The notes below the pieces were generated by a model. That model was given only the letters and a program-made list of their open reading frames with translations. It searched no databases and was not told where the DNA came from. From Pelagisphaera sp964404745 (GTDB taxonomy: Bacteria; Verrucomicrobiota; Verrucomicrobiia; Opitutales; Opitutaceae), in NCBI GenBank assembly GCA_964404745.1, contig CAYOLG010000009.1:1-64000 (forward strand): a DNA stretch of 64,000 bases, given 5' to 3'. Made by a program: the position numbers and the translations under genes. Of the stretch, positions 7,407 through 16,600 are shown one piece after another (the first letter of the stretch is position 1; each line of letters opens with the position of its first letter).

Positions 7407-9140
7407 ATGAAGAACGCCAAACTAGCTTTCCTAACCCTTTTGAGTCTGATTTTTGTCGGTGGATTGTCGGCAAGGGAAATGCCGAATTTCAACTTGATCG
7501 ACATGCATGACCGCAACTACGAGCTCTATCGGGCCAAGGGGAAGGTGGTCGTGCTCTTCTTCACCGGGACTGGCTGCCCGATCGCCCGTAAGAGTAGTGG
7601 CAAGCTGAAGCAGTTGGCGGAACGCTATCAACCCAAAGGAGTGGATGTATGGATCGTGAATTCCTATGCGAATGAGGATAGGCAGGACATCGTAGAGGAG
7701 ATGCGGGAGCTCGGTCTCCGTAACTTGATCTATCTAAGGGATCGCAAGCAAGCGGTTGCCCTCGCTTATGGGGTTAAGCGCACGGCCGAAGTAGTGGCGA
7801 TCGAGACCAGTGCCTGGGAAACCATTTACCGGGGCGCTATCGACGATCAGATGAGCGAGGGAGCGGAAAAGCCCAAGGCGAGCCAGCATTACCTGGCGGA
7901 TGCCTTGGATCAATTTTTAGCGGGCGAGACGGTCGCTTTGCAGCGCACGCGGGCAACTGGTTGCCGAATCTCTTTCGCCCGCGTACCCGGTGATGCCGAT
8001 CACCCGGACTATACGACTCAAGTGGCCCCCATTCTGCGAGAGAATTGCGTCGATTGCCACCGGTCAGGCGGAATTGGTCCATGGAACATGAACGAGCACC
8101 GGCGCGTATCCAACTATTCCGATATGATCGAGGAAGCCCTCTTGACGCGACGGATGCCCCCCTGGGACCCGCATCCGGACTACGGCGATTTTCATGACGC
8201 CCAATCGCTGACTCGCGAAGAAACGCAGACGATTATCCAATGGATCAGGGCTGGCTCGCCTCGTGGCGATGGCGAAGATCCCTTGAAGGAGCCTTTGCCG
8301 ATAGCCGGCAAGTGGCGGCTGGGCGAGCCAGACGCCGTTCTAAAGCTGCCGTCCGTCCAGAAAATCAAGGCTACCGGTATAGAGCCCTATCGCCACTTGG
8401 TCGTCGAAAACCCGTTTGACCATGATGTTTGGATACGAGCCATGGATGTAAATCCGGGCAATCGTAAAGTCGTCCACCATGTCATTCTCTATGCCAAGTG
8501 GCCGGGCGGGCCTCGCTTGGATAGCAAGGGGGCATTTTTCGTGGGTTGGGCTCCGGGCGCCAGTCCTCTGGAGTATCCTGATGGCGTGGCCAAGAGACTG
8601 CCGGCCAAAGCAAAGCTGACGATCGAAATGCACTACACGACCAATGGATCGGAGCAAACGGATGAAACCGAGGTCGCCATTTACCTGGCCGACAAGCCAG
8701 CCGCCCGCACCGCCGAAACCCGCCAGGCGATCAACTTGAATTTGGATATACCCCCAGGAGTCGATGATGCTCAGCACATGGCGACTTACGCATTCAAGAA
8801 GCCAGCTACTATATACGGGCTATTTCCGCACATGCACTTCCGGGGAAAATGGATGCGCTATGAGCTTCTGCTTCCCAATGGCAAACGGGAAACGCTCCTA
8901 CACGTGCCGCGGTACGATTTCCAATGGCAGTTGAGCTACTACCTTAAGGAGCCTCGGACCGTGCCTGCCGGTAGTTGGCTGGTGGTGACAGGATCATTCG
9001 ATAATTCCTTTGCCAATCCCAATAATCCGGATGCGAGCAAGCGCGTGTATTTCGGCCAGCAATCCTGGGATGAAATGTTTATCGGCTTTTTTGAAGCTGC
9101 CGATGAGCCGGAAGGGTCGATCGCATCGATCGATAGGTGA
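7407..9140 (+). CDS. redoxin - haem - copper monooxygenase-like fusion protein
   Basis: 577 residues with a signal peptide (LAFLTLLSLIFVGGLSA). Three parts follow. Residues about 25-175 are a thioredoxin-fold redoxin with GTGC57PIA, a single peroxidatic-type Cys. Residues about 195-285 carry one covalent haem site C214-V-D-C-H218. Residues about 300-570 resemble the copper type II ascorbate-dependent monooxygenase (PHM/DBM) fold, with candidate copper ligands H357-H358, the H409 of MHYTT and H475-x-H477. Such proteins should act in the periplasm. This suggests an electron path from haem to copper, but the substrate is unknown. It stands alone between opposite-strand genes. The order redoxin-cytochrome-monooxygenase recurs in PVC bacteria as far as I know. 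Confidence 0.85.
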   Translation: MKNAKLAFLTLLSLIFVGGLSAREMPNFNLIDMHDRNYELYRAKGKVVVLFFTGTGCPIARKSSGKLKQLAERYQPKGVDVWIVNSYANEDRQDIVEEMRELGLRNLIYLRDRKQAVALAYGVKRTAEVVAIETSAWETIYRGAIDDQMSEGAEKPKASQHYLADALDQFLAGETVALQRTRATGCRISFARVPGDADHPDYTTQVAPILRENCVDCHRSGGIGPWNMNEHRRVSNYSDMIEEALLTRRMPPWDPHPDYGDFHDAQSLTREETQTIIQWIRAGSPRGDGEDPLKEPLPIAGKWRLGEPDAVLKLPSVQKIKATGIEPYRHLVVENPFDHDVWIRAMDVNPGNRKVVHHVILYAKWPGGPRLDSKGAFFVGWAPGASPLEYPDGVAKRLPAKAKLTIEMHYTTNGSEQTDETEVAIYLADKPAARTAETRQAINLNLDIPPGVDDAQHMATYAFKKPATIYGLFPHMHFRGKWMRYELLLPNGKRETLLHVPRYDFQWQLSYYLKEPRTVPAGSWLVVTGSFDNSFANPNNPDASKRVYFGQQSWDEMFIGFFEAADEPEGSIASIDR

Positions 9141-9170
9141 AGAACGCAGAAGGGGTATCGATTCAGTTTT

Positions 9171-9815
9171 TCAGCGTGTCTCGATAAAAAGGGTGGGACC
9201 GTTTTCGTTTCCACCGCCATCGAATGAGATGGCATCGCGCTCGCCTTTTCCGGTGATAACTATAACCAGAGCGTTGCCTTCTGCCCAGTCGTCTTGGTCA
9301 ACAACCTCTTGAATTACGGCTGACAAGTCAGGAGATCGCTGCCTTGGGCCCCTTCCGTCTCCTTTGTACCAAGTATCTGGTGACCAATTTACTGTTGCGT
9401 GAGTAAGTTCTCGAGACGAGATATTCTTTAATTCGTTATTGAACGAATTGGCGTCTCCGACTAGCTCCGCTCGGATCGCCAGATCTGTTGGTTCATCTTT
9501 TGCGCCACGGTCATCCGCAGTGAATTGCAAGAACGCTCCCTTGATTTGGCTGCCCTGGGCAATGCGAATGTTTTGGAAGCGCAGGCCAATCATTGCAGCA
9601 GACTCGAATCCCGCAGTCTGTCCAAGATCAAGATCGTCATTGGCAAAGACTACCTGTCCGTTTACGCCCTCCTCAGCATCATCCTCGGGCTGGCTGACGG
9701 AATACGCTTCGCCCGGCGTTGCATTCGTTGGCTGTTCCGCTGGTTGTTTGCAAGCTGCGGTTGAGAAAGCGAGCAACGCGTAAATTGAGTTTATTATGCA
9801 ATGCTTCGGCTGCAT
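9171..9815 (-). CDS. lipoprotein with a DNRLRE-like beta-sandwich domain
   Basis: 214 residues. The N-terminus ends ALLAFSTAAC, a lipobox with Cys at 22. An acidic linker (about 25-50) leads into a domain of about 160 residues with the pattern seen in DNRLRE/CBM-like modules: a strand reading GLRFQNIRIAQGSQIKGAFL, a segment THATVNWSPDTW, then SPDLSAVIQEVVDQDDWAEGN and the final strand GPTLFIET. Such modules usually support large secreted proteins and bind polysaccharide or help fold; here it forms the whole mature protein. The gene ends 30 bases from the convergent monooxygenase gene. The domain assignment rests on pattern recognition only. Confidence 0.65.
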   Translation of the reverse strand: MQPKHCIINSIYALLAFSTAACKQPAEQPTNATPGEAYSVSQPEDDAEEGVNGQVVFANDDLDLGQTAGFESAAMIGLRFQNIRIAQGSQIKGAFLQFTADDRGAKDEPTDLAIRAELVGDANSFNNELKNISSRELTHATVNWSPDTWYKGDGRGPRQRSPDLSAVIQEVVDQDDWAEGNALVIVITGKGERDAISFDGGGNENGPTLFIETR

Positions 9816-9876
9816 GGTGGCCTATTACTTAGTTGTTAGCAACTTCTATGGTATTGCCTATGCTATGTAGAAACCG

Positions 9877-10893
9877 CTACACCGAATCCTTGATGTGGAC
9901 CCAGGAGTGAACGTGGGGATCGCCGCGGAAGTACCAGATCATGTGAGGGCCCTCGATTTGGAATACGTCCCAGACACCATCGTTGCCGACGTCTTCGTTT
10001 TTGTAGAAGGATAAATGCAAATGGTCGAAGCCGCTTTTCTCGATTAGTTTGAGCGACTCTTCTCGATCCGCTTCCCGGAAGGGTAGCAGCAAGTCATTGA
10101 GAACATTGCGGACTTCGTCCTTTTGGTCGCTGGACAATTCCGACATGGGAATTCCCGGAAGGCCTCTTGTTTTACCGGTCAACTGAACGGTCTCCCGGCC
10201 ATTTTCGCCCCGGGAATCGCCGAGTAAGGCCAATCGCTTTTGCTTGCCGTCCATCATGTCGAAGACGGCGTTGGCTCGCTTGGCCTGAAACCAATACGCA
10301 TTTCCCGGATGATGGGGTTTCTCGTAGAAGGATTCCGCGGCATGCCCGTAAAAGATAGGCCCGCCGAAGGCGGTCCCGTCATCCGTATCGCCATCGCAGC
10401 GGCGTGTTGTATGGCGTCCGGTAAGGACGAATTGGAATTTGCCGGTGTTGGGCTTGCCGAATAGGGCGACCGAGCATTCCTCGAAGCCGCCTCGGCCACC
10501 GTCATCGACGACTTGCTTCATGACCTCCTCGGCGTATTCCTCGCTGTGCATCTTCATGAAGACTTCGCGGATCATCGCTTGCTGGTCCTTCGTATACGAA
10601 TTGCCGATACGGTGCTTTCTGACAATGAACCAATTGTTGTCGATTTCCTGTCGGAGGCGGTGGTCAAAGTCGAAGCAGACGTTTTGGCGCTGCTCGGCGC
10701 TAAGGCTGTTATAAAGCGTTTTAACCAGAGTTTCCGAGTTGGGGGCATCGGATTTCGTTTTCCCGAGCGATTCCGCCGCTGCTCCGAGAGGAAGAAAGGC
10801 GGCGCCCGTGGTCGCGGCGGCGGAGGATTTGATAAATGCCCGTCGCGATAAGGGGCAATTGGCTTCAGCTGGGTTGGATTCGTTATGTGGCAT
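9877..10893 (-). CDS. Tat-exported DUF3500 family protein
   Basis: 338 residues. The N-terminus carries a twin-arginine signal (SRRAFIKSSAAATTGAAFLPLG). The body matches DUF3500: SAEQRQNVCFDFDH near the start, then GDTDDGTAFGGPIFYGH and FDMMDGKQKRLALL, and a C-terminus rich in His and Trp (GPHMIWYFRGDPHVHSWVH) that could bind a metal. The function of the family is not established to my knowledge. I chose the ATG at 10893; a TTG at 10938 would add 15 residues before it without improving the signal. The gene is preceded by a 281-base gap containing nothing recognisable, and is divergent from the DUF1549 operon. Confidence 0.8.
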   Translation of the reverse strand: MPHNESNPAEANCPLSRRAFIKSSAAATTGAAFLPLGAAAESLGKTKSDAPNSETLVKTLYNSLSAEQRQNVCFDFDHRLRQEIDNNWFIVRKHRIGNSYTKDQQAMIREVFMKMHSEEYAEEVMKQVVDDGGRGGFEECSVALFGKPNTGKFQFVLTGRHTTRRCDGDTDDGTAFGGPIFYGHAAESFYEKPHHPGNAYWFQAKRANAVFDMMDGKQKRLALLGDSRGENGRETVQLTGKTRGLPGIPMSELSSDQKDEVRNVLNDLLLPFREADREESLKLIEKSGFDHLHLSFYKNEDVGNDGVWDVFQIEGPHMIWYFRGDPHVHSWVHIKDSV

Positions 10894-11174
10894 GGCGGGT
10901 ATCGATTCGGTTTGGCGCGTGCGGTTGGTTAAGAACAAATCTTGTTTGGCGGTTAAAGTTTCACCGCCGGTCTACTCGCCAAGTATGGAGAGAGAAGGCC
11001 TTTGGGCAACCTTTCTCGCTTCTGGGCGTGATCCCCGTTAAACAGGCGTCGGTGGATTTCCCTTCTTATATGCAAGCTTGTAAAATCGCCACTTTGCTGT
11101 AAGAGTGTCTTTTTAGAATAGCGCCCCAATCGTGAATTGCACGAACTCCCCGCGATCGAGACCTAAATAGCCCC

Positions 11175-14100
11175 ATGATTTTCCGTTTATTTTCTGCCAG
11201 TCTTCCAGTGGCGTTATCCGCAATTTTCACTGGATTTGCGGAACCGCAAGTAAGAGTCGAGCTTTACGAAAATATGGCTTATACGAAGCCAGAGAAGGGC
11301 GAGACGTACTCGGATCAATCCAATGGATTCTCAGGAAATGACACGACACCCTACGGGGGCTTTGAGGGAGTTAGGCCTGTTGCGGAAGGGGAGAAGCCCT
11401 ATCGAGTTTATCATGCCAACGCATTTGCTTTCCAGCGGCTACCCTATAAATACGACTATACGGGAGCTCGTCTCTTGCCGAAGGGACCCATCGTTCTCAG
11501 GGCCAGCGCGACGCTGACGCACCCCAAAGGTCCTCATCGTATGGTGATCAGGACTCGCGAAGATGCTGTTTTGCTAATGGACGGCGAGCCCATTGCCACG
11601 ATTGTCGTCGAGCAGTTTCCGTCCGATGGACACAATCCCGTTCAGCCGCTACCTGAATTGGTCGCGCCGTCCATCAAAGAGTTTTCACCGGGGAATACGG
11701 AAAAACTAGTGGCGATTGAGTCTGACGGCCAGCCGCACACGTTCACAGTGGAGACGGTAGTGGGAAGAAATGGACGTCGACCGGATCTAGGCGTGTTTGC
11801 CGTGGCCATAGCGGGACCGGGCGAGCAGGATTTCAGGTTGCTGGGATCTCGGAGAGGCGACTTGTTCACGGATAGAGGATGGGCGGACTTCGCTGTTAGG
11901 GAAGAGAGCCACTACAAGCGATTGGACGCCCAGGAGAGAGCAAGGAGCTCGGCCAACGAGGAGCGTTATTGGGACACGCGGCACGATTATGCGAAGTCTT
12001 GGATCGAAAGTAGTGATCGGACTAATCCACCTGTAGTGGGCGATTACTTACGGACCGGTAATCCGATTGACGCATTTATTGGACGCCGCATCGAATTAGA
12101 GGCCCTGGAAAGGGATGCTAGGGAAAAGGAGGAAAGTTTGGCACGGGCGGAAGGTCGAATTCTGTTCCGTAGCGAGATCAAGCCCATTTTGGAAACGCAT
12201 TGCCTGAAATGCCACGGGGATCAAGAAAAGGGGGAGTTGCGATTGGATAGCCAGCTTGCGGCATTCCAGGGCGGTGAATCGAATGAGCCGGCGATCGTGG
12301 CTGGCAGCCCGGAGGAAAGCCTGCTCATAGAGATGATCGAATTCGAGGATATGCCGCCGAAAGGGCAAAAGCTTAATGAAACGGAGATCGGTTTGCTTAC
12401 CCGTTGGATCGAACAAGGGGCGGTCTGGGATGAATGGGATGCCTCGGCGATTTCTTCTGAACAGCATCCTAGTGTCGAAGAGCTCGGGCGCGTAGGGCTG
12501 AAGCCTGAACCTGTAATCGGGGATATGGCGTTCTTGCGTCGCGTTACCTTGGATACGGTGGGAGTGATTCCCAGCTTAGGGGAAATCAGGGCCTATGAAT
12601 CGAGCGGCTCCGCGAATCGGCGTACCGAGGCTATTGAGCGATTGCTGGATGATCCGCGCTGGGCCGACCATTGGGTTCCATTTTGGCAGGACCTGCTCGC
12701 GGAGAACCCGAATATCGTGAAGCCCAACCTGAACAATACCGGCGCATTTCGTTGGTGGATACACGAGTCTTTCTTGGACAATAAGCCGATGGATCAATTT
12801 GTCACCGATCTGGTTCGCATGGGCGGCGACCAATATGTTGGGCCCGGCGGATTCGGGATCGCGACGCAGAATGATTCACCCATGGCTGCCAAGGCCCACA
12901 TTCTAAGCGGGGCCTTTATGGGCATCGAAATGAAGTGCGCCCGTTGCCATGACGCTCCCTATCAGTCCGTGACGCAGCGAGACTTGTTCAATCTCGCGGC
13001 CATGTTGGACCGGGCGTCGATTGAGATCCCCGCTAGCAGTGTGGCTTCCCTGAGCGATATACAAGCTCACAAAGGGCTGGTAGAAGTGATCTTGAAACCC
13101 GGAGAGTTGGTGGAGCCGGTTTGGCCCTTTGAGGATCTTAGCGGACCACCTTTGCCGACGAGCTTGTCCCGCGGAGCTGACGATCCTCGGATGGTCCTGG
13201 CTGAGCGAATGACGGCCCCTTCCAACAAGCGCTTCGCCAAGACGATCGCTAATTGGGTATGGAAACGCTACTTCGGCAAGGGCTTAGTCGAGCCGGAAAT
13301 CGATTGGGAGAATGCGAACGTATCGCATCCGGATTTGCTCAGCTACCTCGCTGAGGAGCTTGTGGCCAATGGCTATGACTTAAAATACTTGAGCCGCTTG
13401 ATCCTCACTTCCCAAACGTATCAGCGCGGTATCTTGGACGGGGCCGATCCAGAAGCAGCCGATTTATTCGCGGGGCATAAGCGCAGGCGCATGACAGCCG
13501 AGCAAATTGTCGACTCCCTGCATTTGGCGACCAGCAGCGAAATCAGGAGTGAAGAGCTGAACATGGATCAGGATGGCAGGCGCCCCATACGGCAGTTTAT
13601 AAATTTGGGCCGACCGCGACGCGCTTGGGAATTCACATCGCTCTCCAATGAGCGCGATCGCCCCAGTTTGACATTGCCGCATGCTCAAGTCTATGTGGAC
13701 GCCCTTGAAGCTTTCGGTTGGAAAGGTTCGCGACAAAATCCCATCTACGAGCGCGACCACGAGCCGAATGTGCTGCAACCGGCTACCTTGTTCAACGGGA
13801 TCATGAGCCAGCGTCTAACCCGCTTGACGGATGACCATCCATTAACGCAGGTGGCCATGGAATCCGAGGATGTAGATAGCCTGATTGAGGAAGTGTTTGC
13901 TCGAACCTTGGGTCGACAGCCTGATGATTCCGAAAAGTTGGCCTATCGGGGGTTGCTTGAGCAGGGCTTCAGTAGCCGGGTCATCGCGGAAAGCGAGCGC
14001 AGGCCGGCTCCGGCGAGAAAGCGATACCCCTATGTCACCTGGACGAACCACCTTCGATCGGAAGCTAACGAGATCAAGGAGGAAATCGCTCGGGAGATCC

Positions 14101-14207
14101 AGGCGGGGGAAACGCCGACGCGATATCTGAGCGACACTTGGCGAAGCAGGTTCGAAGATGGTCTTTGGGCTCTGGTGAATTCCCCGGAAATGATTTTTGT
14201 GCCTTGA
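11175..14207 (+). CDS. PVC-type cytochrome c / DUF1549 / DUF1553 protein
   Basis: 1010 residues with a signal peptide (LFSASLPVALSAIFTGFA). An N-terminal beta-rich region (about 25-240) precedes a planctomycete-type cytochrome c domain with C343-L-K-C-H347 and the GDQEKGELRLDS signature. DUF1549 follows, carrying a second CxxCH, C588-A-R-C-H592, in the family's MKCARCHD element. DUF1553 forms the C-terminal third (ANWVWKRYFGKGLVEPEIDW, RRRMTAEQIVDSLHLA). Such proteins are periplasmic, widespread in PVC bacteria and nearly always paired with a DUF1501 protein, as here only 2 bases downstream. They are suspected to take part in oxidation of extracellular organic compounds, but no reaction is proven to my knowledge. 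Confidence 0.9.
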   Translation: MIFRLFSASLPVALSAIFTGFAEPQVRVELYENMAYTKPEKGETYSDQSNGFSGNDTTPYGGFEGVRPVAEGEKPYRVYHANAFAFQRLPYKYDYTGARLLPKGPIVLRASATLTHPKGPHRMVIRTREDAVLLMDGEPIATIVVEQFPSDGHNPVQPLPELVAPSIKEFSPGNTEKLVAIESDGQPHTFTVETVVGRNGRRPDLGVFAVAIAGPGEQDFRLLGSRRGDLFTDRGWADFAVREESHYKRLDAQERARSSANEERYWDTRHDYAKSWIESSDRTNPPVVGDYLRTGNPIDAFIGRRIELEALERDAREKEESLARAEGRILFRSEIKPILETHCLKCHGDQEKGELRLDSQLAAFQGGESNEPAIVAGSPEESLLIEMIEFEDMPPKGQKLNETEIGLLTRWIEQGAVWDEWDASAISSEQHPSVEELGRVGLKPEPVIGDMAFLRRVTLDTVGVIPSLGEIRAYESSGSANRRTEAIERLLDDPRWADHWVPFWQDLLAENPNIVKPNLNNTGAFRWWIHESFLDNKPMDQFVTDLVRMGGDQYVGPGGFGIATQNDSPMAAKAHILSGAFMGIEMKCARCHDAPYQSVTQRDLFNLAAMLDRASIEIPASSVASLSDIQAHKGLVEVILKPGELVEPVWPFEDLSGPPLPTSLSRGADDPRMVLAERMTAPSNKRFAKTIANWVWKRYFGKGLVEPEIDWENANVSHPDLLSYLAEELVANGYDLKYLSRLILTSQTYQRGILDGADPEAADLFAGHKRRRMTAEQIVDSLHLATSSEIRSEELNMDQDGRRPIRQFINLGRPRRAWEFTSLSNERDRPSLTLPHAQVYVDALEAFGWKGSRQNPIYERDHEPNVLQPATLFNGIMSQRLTRLTDDHPLTQVAMESEDVDSLIEEVFARTLGRQPDDSEKLAYRGLLEQGFSSRVIAESERRPAPARKRYPYVTWTNHLRSEANEIKEEIAREIQAGETPTRYLSDTWRSRFEDGLWALVNSPEMIFVP

Positions 14208-14209
14208 AT

Positions 14210-15505
14210 ATGAATACGATAGATAGACGCCGTTTTTTGGGCACTCTCGGAGCGGGAACGGCAGGCATGCTGGTCAGTGCCCCCTCAGCATTGTCGTCCC
14301 CAATAAAGAGCCAGGCTTTAGGGAAAGCGGATCGTTGCATCATGCTTTGGCTGGGTGGCGGTTGCAGTCACGTCGATACTTGGGATCCCAAGAGGCGGGG
14401 CGACGCGGTCAAAAATGTTCCAGGCTCTTACTACGATCCGATCCCCACCGCGGTAAAGGGCGTTCAGGTTTGCGAACATCTGCCGCGGTCTGCCCAGATT
14501 ATGGACCGGATTTCGGCTATCCGTACGGTGTACCACGATACAATCGACGAACACGCTGCCGCTGTCAATCGCATGCATACGGGGCGGCCAACGAGTGGAA
14601 CGGTTATCTATCCGTCGATCGGATCGATCATCGCTCATGAAAAGGGGGCCGCAGCCGAAGGAGTTCCGCCTTACGTGCTAATCGGTTACCCAAACCTGAC
14701 TCGAGGGCCGGGTTTCTTGGGGGCGAAAGACAGCTACCTCTATCTCACCGACACGGAAGCGGGTCCAAGGGGATTGATTCCGCCCCCGGATGTGGATGGG
14801 GAGCGGGTCGGCCGCAGGCAAGAGTTGTTGAAGACGTTGAGAAAGAACTACGCGGGACGTGGGAATACGGATGCGGCGGTCCGGGACTATGATACAGGGA
14901 TCGAAACCAGTCTTCGCTTGGCCGGATCCTCTTTCATGGATACATTCAATTTGGATAAGGAGAAGCCTGGACTGAGGGAGTCTTATGGCGGCGAGTTCGG
15001 TCAGCGCTGTTTGCTGGCTCGCCGGCTCGTTCAATCGGGCGTCCGATTTGTAGAGGTGTCCCACAATTTGAATTTCATCAATGGCACGGGTTGGGACACG
15101 CACAAGAAGGGCCAGTTGAATCAGCATGGGCTGATTAAGGAGTTGGACAACGCCTTTGCCTCCCTGACTTTGGACTTAGAGGCTCACAATCTGTTGGACA
15201 GAACTCTGATCGTGATTGGCACTGAATTTGGTCGTCCCCCGGGATTCGATAAGGAAGGAGGTCGGGGCCACCAGTCGACGACCTTTAGCATAGTCCTAGC
15301 TGGAGGCGGCTTGAATCACAAGGGAATTGTAGGTGAAACGGATGAGCTTGGGAAGGAAATACTGCATACACCGGTCTCGGTTCCGGATTTGTTTGCAACG
15401 ATTTTCGCGACTTTAGGAATCAACCCTCAGAAGGAGCTCTACGATGGCGATCGGCCTGTTCCCATAACCGATGGCGGGAAGCCGATTAGACAGCTTTTTG
15501 CCTAG
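14210..15505 (+). CDS. Tat-exported DUF1501 protein
   Basis: 431 residues. The N-terminus MNTIDRRRFLGTLGAGTAG is a twin-arginine signal. The body is of the DUF1501 type, part of the alkaline phosphatase/sulfatase superfamily: CIMLWLGGGCSHVDTWDPK near the start, VRFVEVSHNLNFINGTGWDTH in the middle, then LIVIGTEFGRPPGFDKEGGRGHQS and a closing VSVPDLFATIFATLGI. It has no C-x-P-x-R modification motif. It is the standard partner of DUF1549/DUF1553 proteins, and the 2-base gap shows one operon. The ATG at 14210 is chosen over an upstream start that lies inside the preceding gene. The two proteins probably act in the same periplasmic process, whose substrate is not known. Confidence 0.9.
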   Translation: MNTIDRRRFLGTLGAGTAGMLVSAPSALSSPIKSQALGKADRCIMLWLGGGCSHVDTWDPKRRGDAVKNVPGSYYDPIPTAVKGVQVCEHLPRSAQIMDRISAIRTVYHDTIDEHAAAVNRMHTGRPTSGTVIYPSIGSIIAHEKGAAAEGVPPYVLIGYPNLTRGPGFLGAKDSYLYLTDTEAGPRGLIPPPDVDGERVGRRQELLKTLRKNYAGRGNTDAAVRDYDTGIETSLRLAGSSFMDTFNLDKEKPGLRESYGGEFGQRCLLARRLVQSGVRFVEVSHNLNFINGTGWDTHKKGQLNQHGLIKELDNAFASLTLDLEAHNLLDRTLIVIGTEFGRPPGFDKEGGRGHQSTTFSIVLAGGGLNHKGIVGETDELGKEILHTPVSVPDLFATIFATLGINPQKELYDGDRPVPITDGGKPIRQLFA

Positions 15506-15517
15506 GCTGGCCAAATC

Positions 15518-16381
15518 TCAGTCACCAGGCTTTATAACGAAATAGCGATAGCTCTCAAGGCCGTCGTGAACCTCGAAGTCTTTCAAGCATTGAATCACTT
15601 CAGCTCCATGCTTCTCGATAAACGCTTCTAAAGACGTCTTATCCCAAGGGTTCATTTCCATGTGCGGTTGGCCGCTGATCCTTAGCTTTAGGTAGCGAAT
15701 ATAGTGCCAAAGTTCGCTCGTCATTAATGCATGTTTGAGCTTTCTTGGTATCCATCTCAGGAATCTTATTGAGGATCGGTAGCAGAGTCTCCCCAGCGAT
15801 GGAGAGTCCGACCGCAAAGGCTTCTCGGTCCAGGATTTAAAAGGGGCCATTGTTCGCGTCGGTATTTGAAAAACAATGATGCCCCTCGGCTTGGCGACTC
15901 TAATAAACTCTGACAAATAGGCCTTCATATAACGCCGAGGCATGTGCTGCAGAACGATATAGCTAAGCACTAGATCGAATCGATTGTCCGGTAATAAAGA
16001 GAGGTCGATCCGCGTGTTAAGCCTCAGTTCGACATTCGCTGGCATACGGCGGCTGGATCGGGCGATCTCAAGCATCTTTTCAGAAATATCGACTCCAGTG
16101 ACCGAATCGAAATGCGATGCCAAATTGAAAGCCAAGCGGCCGATGCCGCATCCGAAGTCCAGGGCGGCCTTACGCGGAAGATCCGGGACTAGTTCGTCGA
16201 CTCTATCAACAATTCCCTGGATCTCGATGCGCCCCGTATCGTAAAATGCATCCTCCTCCCATTGGTTGCCTGTGAGGACCGCTCCCATGGGGTTGGTTTC
16301 GGCGTACCGATCCCAGCTGTTTTTGACTCCGACTATTCTTCTCAATTTTATGATTTCACTAGGGTGGACCTCCGCAAGCAA
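15518..16381 (-). CDS. class I SAM-dependent methyltransferase
   Basis: About 287 residues. Motif I is clear (AALDFGCGIGRLAF), followed by the acidic strand VTGVDISEKMLEIA, motif IV with FDLVLSYIVLQHMP, and VAKPRGIIVFQIPT. A Rossmann-type methyltransferase; the substrate cannot be read from sequence. The C-terminal 90 residues lie outside the core and contain several basic stretches. No ATG, GTG or convincing ribosome site exists upstream of motif I: the frame opens from a TTG at 16381, three bases from a family B palindrome that could have replaced the original start. The gene ends 12 bases from the convergent DUF1501 gene. It is cytoplasmic, with no signal peptide. Confidence 0.8.
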   Translation of the reverse strand: MLAEVHPSEIIKLRRIVGVKNSWDRYAETNPMGAVLTGNQWEEDAFYDTGRIEIQGIVDRVDELVPDLPRKAALDFGCGIGRLAFNLASHFDSVTGVDISEKMLEIARSSRRMPANVELRLNTRIDLSLLPDNRFDLVLSYIVLQHMPRRYMKAYLSEFIRVAKPRGIIVFQIPTRTMAPFKSWTEKPLRSDSPSLGRLCYRSSIRFLRWIPRKLKHALMTSELWHYIRYLKLRISGQPHMEMNPWDKTSLEAFIEKHGAEVIQCLKDFEVHDGLESYRYFVIKPGD

Positions 16382-16383
16382 TG

Positions 16384-16464
16384 TCTGGTAGCGGGCGATC
16401 TCCGAGCGCCCGAAATCTAGGCGCGCACATGAGGATGGTCGCTCGGAGATCGACCGCTACCAGA
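16384..16464. repeat. palindromic repeat, family B
   Basis: Arms TGGTAGCGGGCGATCTCCGA.. (from 16386) and ..TCGGAGATCGACCGCTACCA (to 16462) are inverted and nearly complementary, with a short spacer. It touches the 5' end of the methyltransferase reading frame. Confidence 0.8.
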
Positions 16465-16600
16465 TTGTCTATGATTCGGCCTTGATGGCGATTACCCTGA
16501 ACGAGGAGTAAACGCAGAATTTCAGCAGGTGAAAGGAAAATCGGCGTTTGACGATGCCCCGATTCTTGACAGAAAACATTCGCTAGAAGACCATTACTGT

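Noticed and set aside
10513..10851. A 112-residue plus-strand frame opposite the DUF3500 gene
   Set aside because: The DUF3500 frame has the Tat signal and family motifs; this is its shadow.
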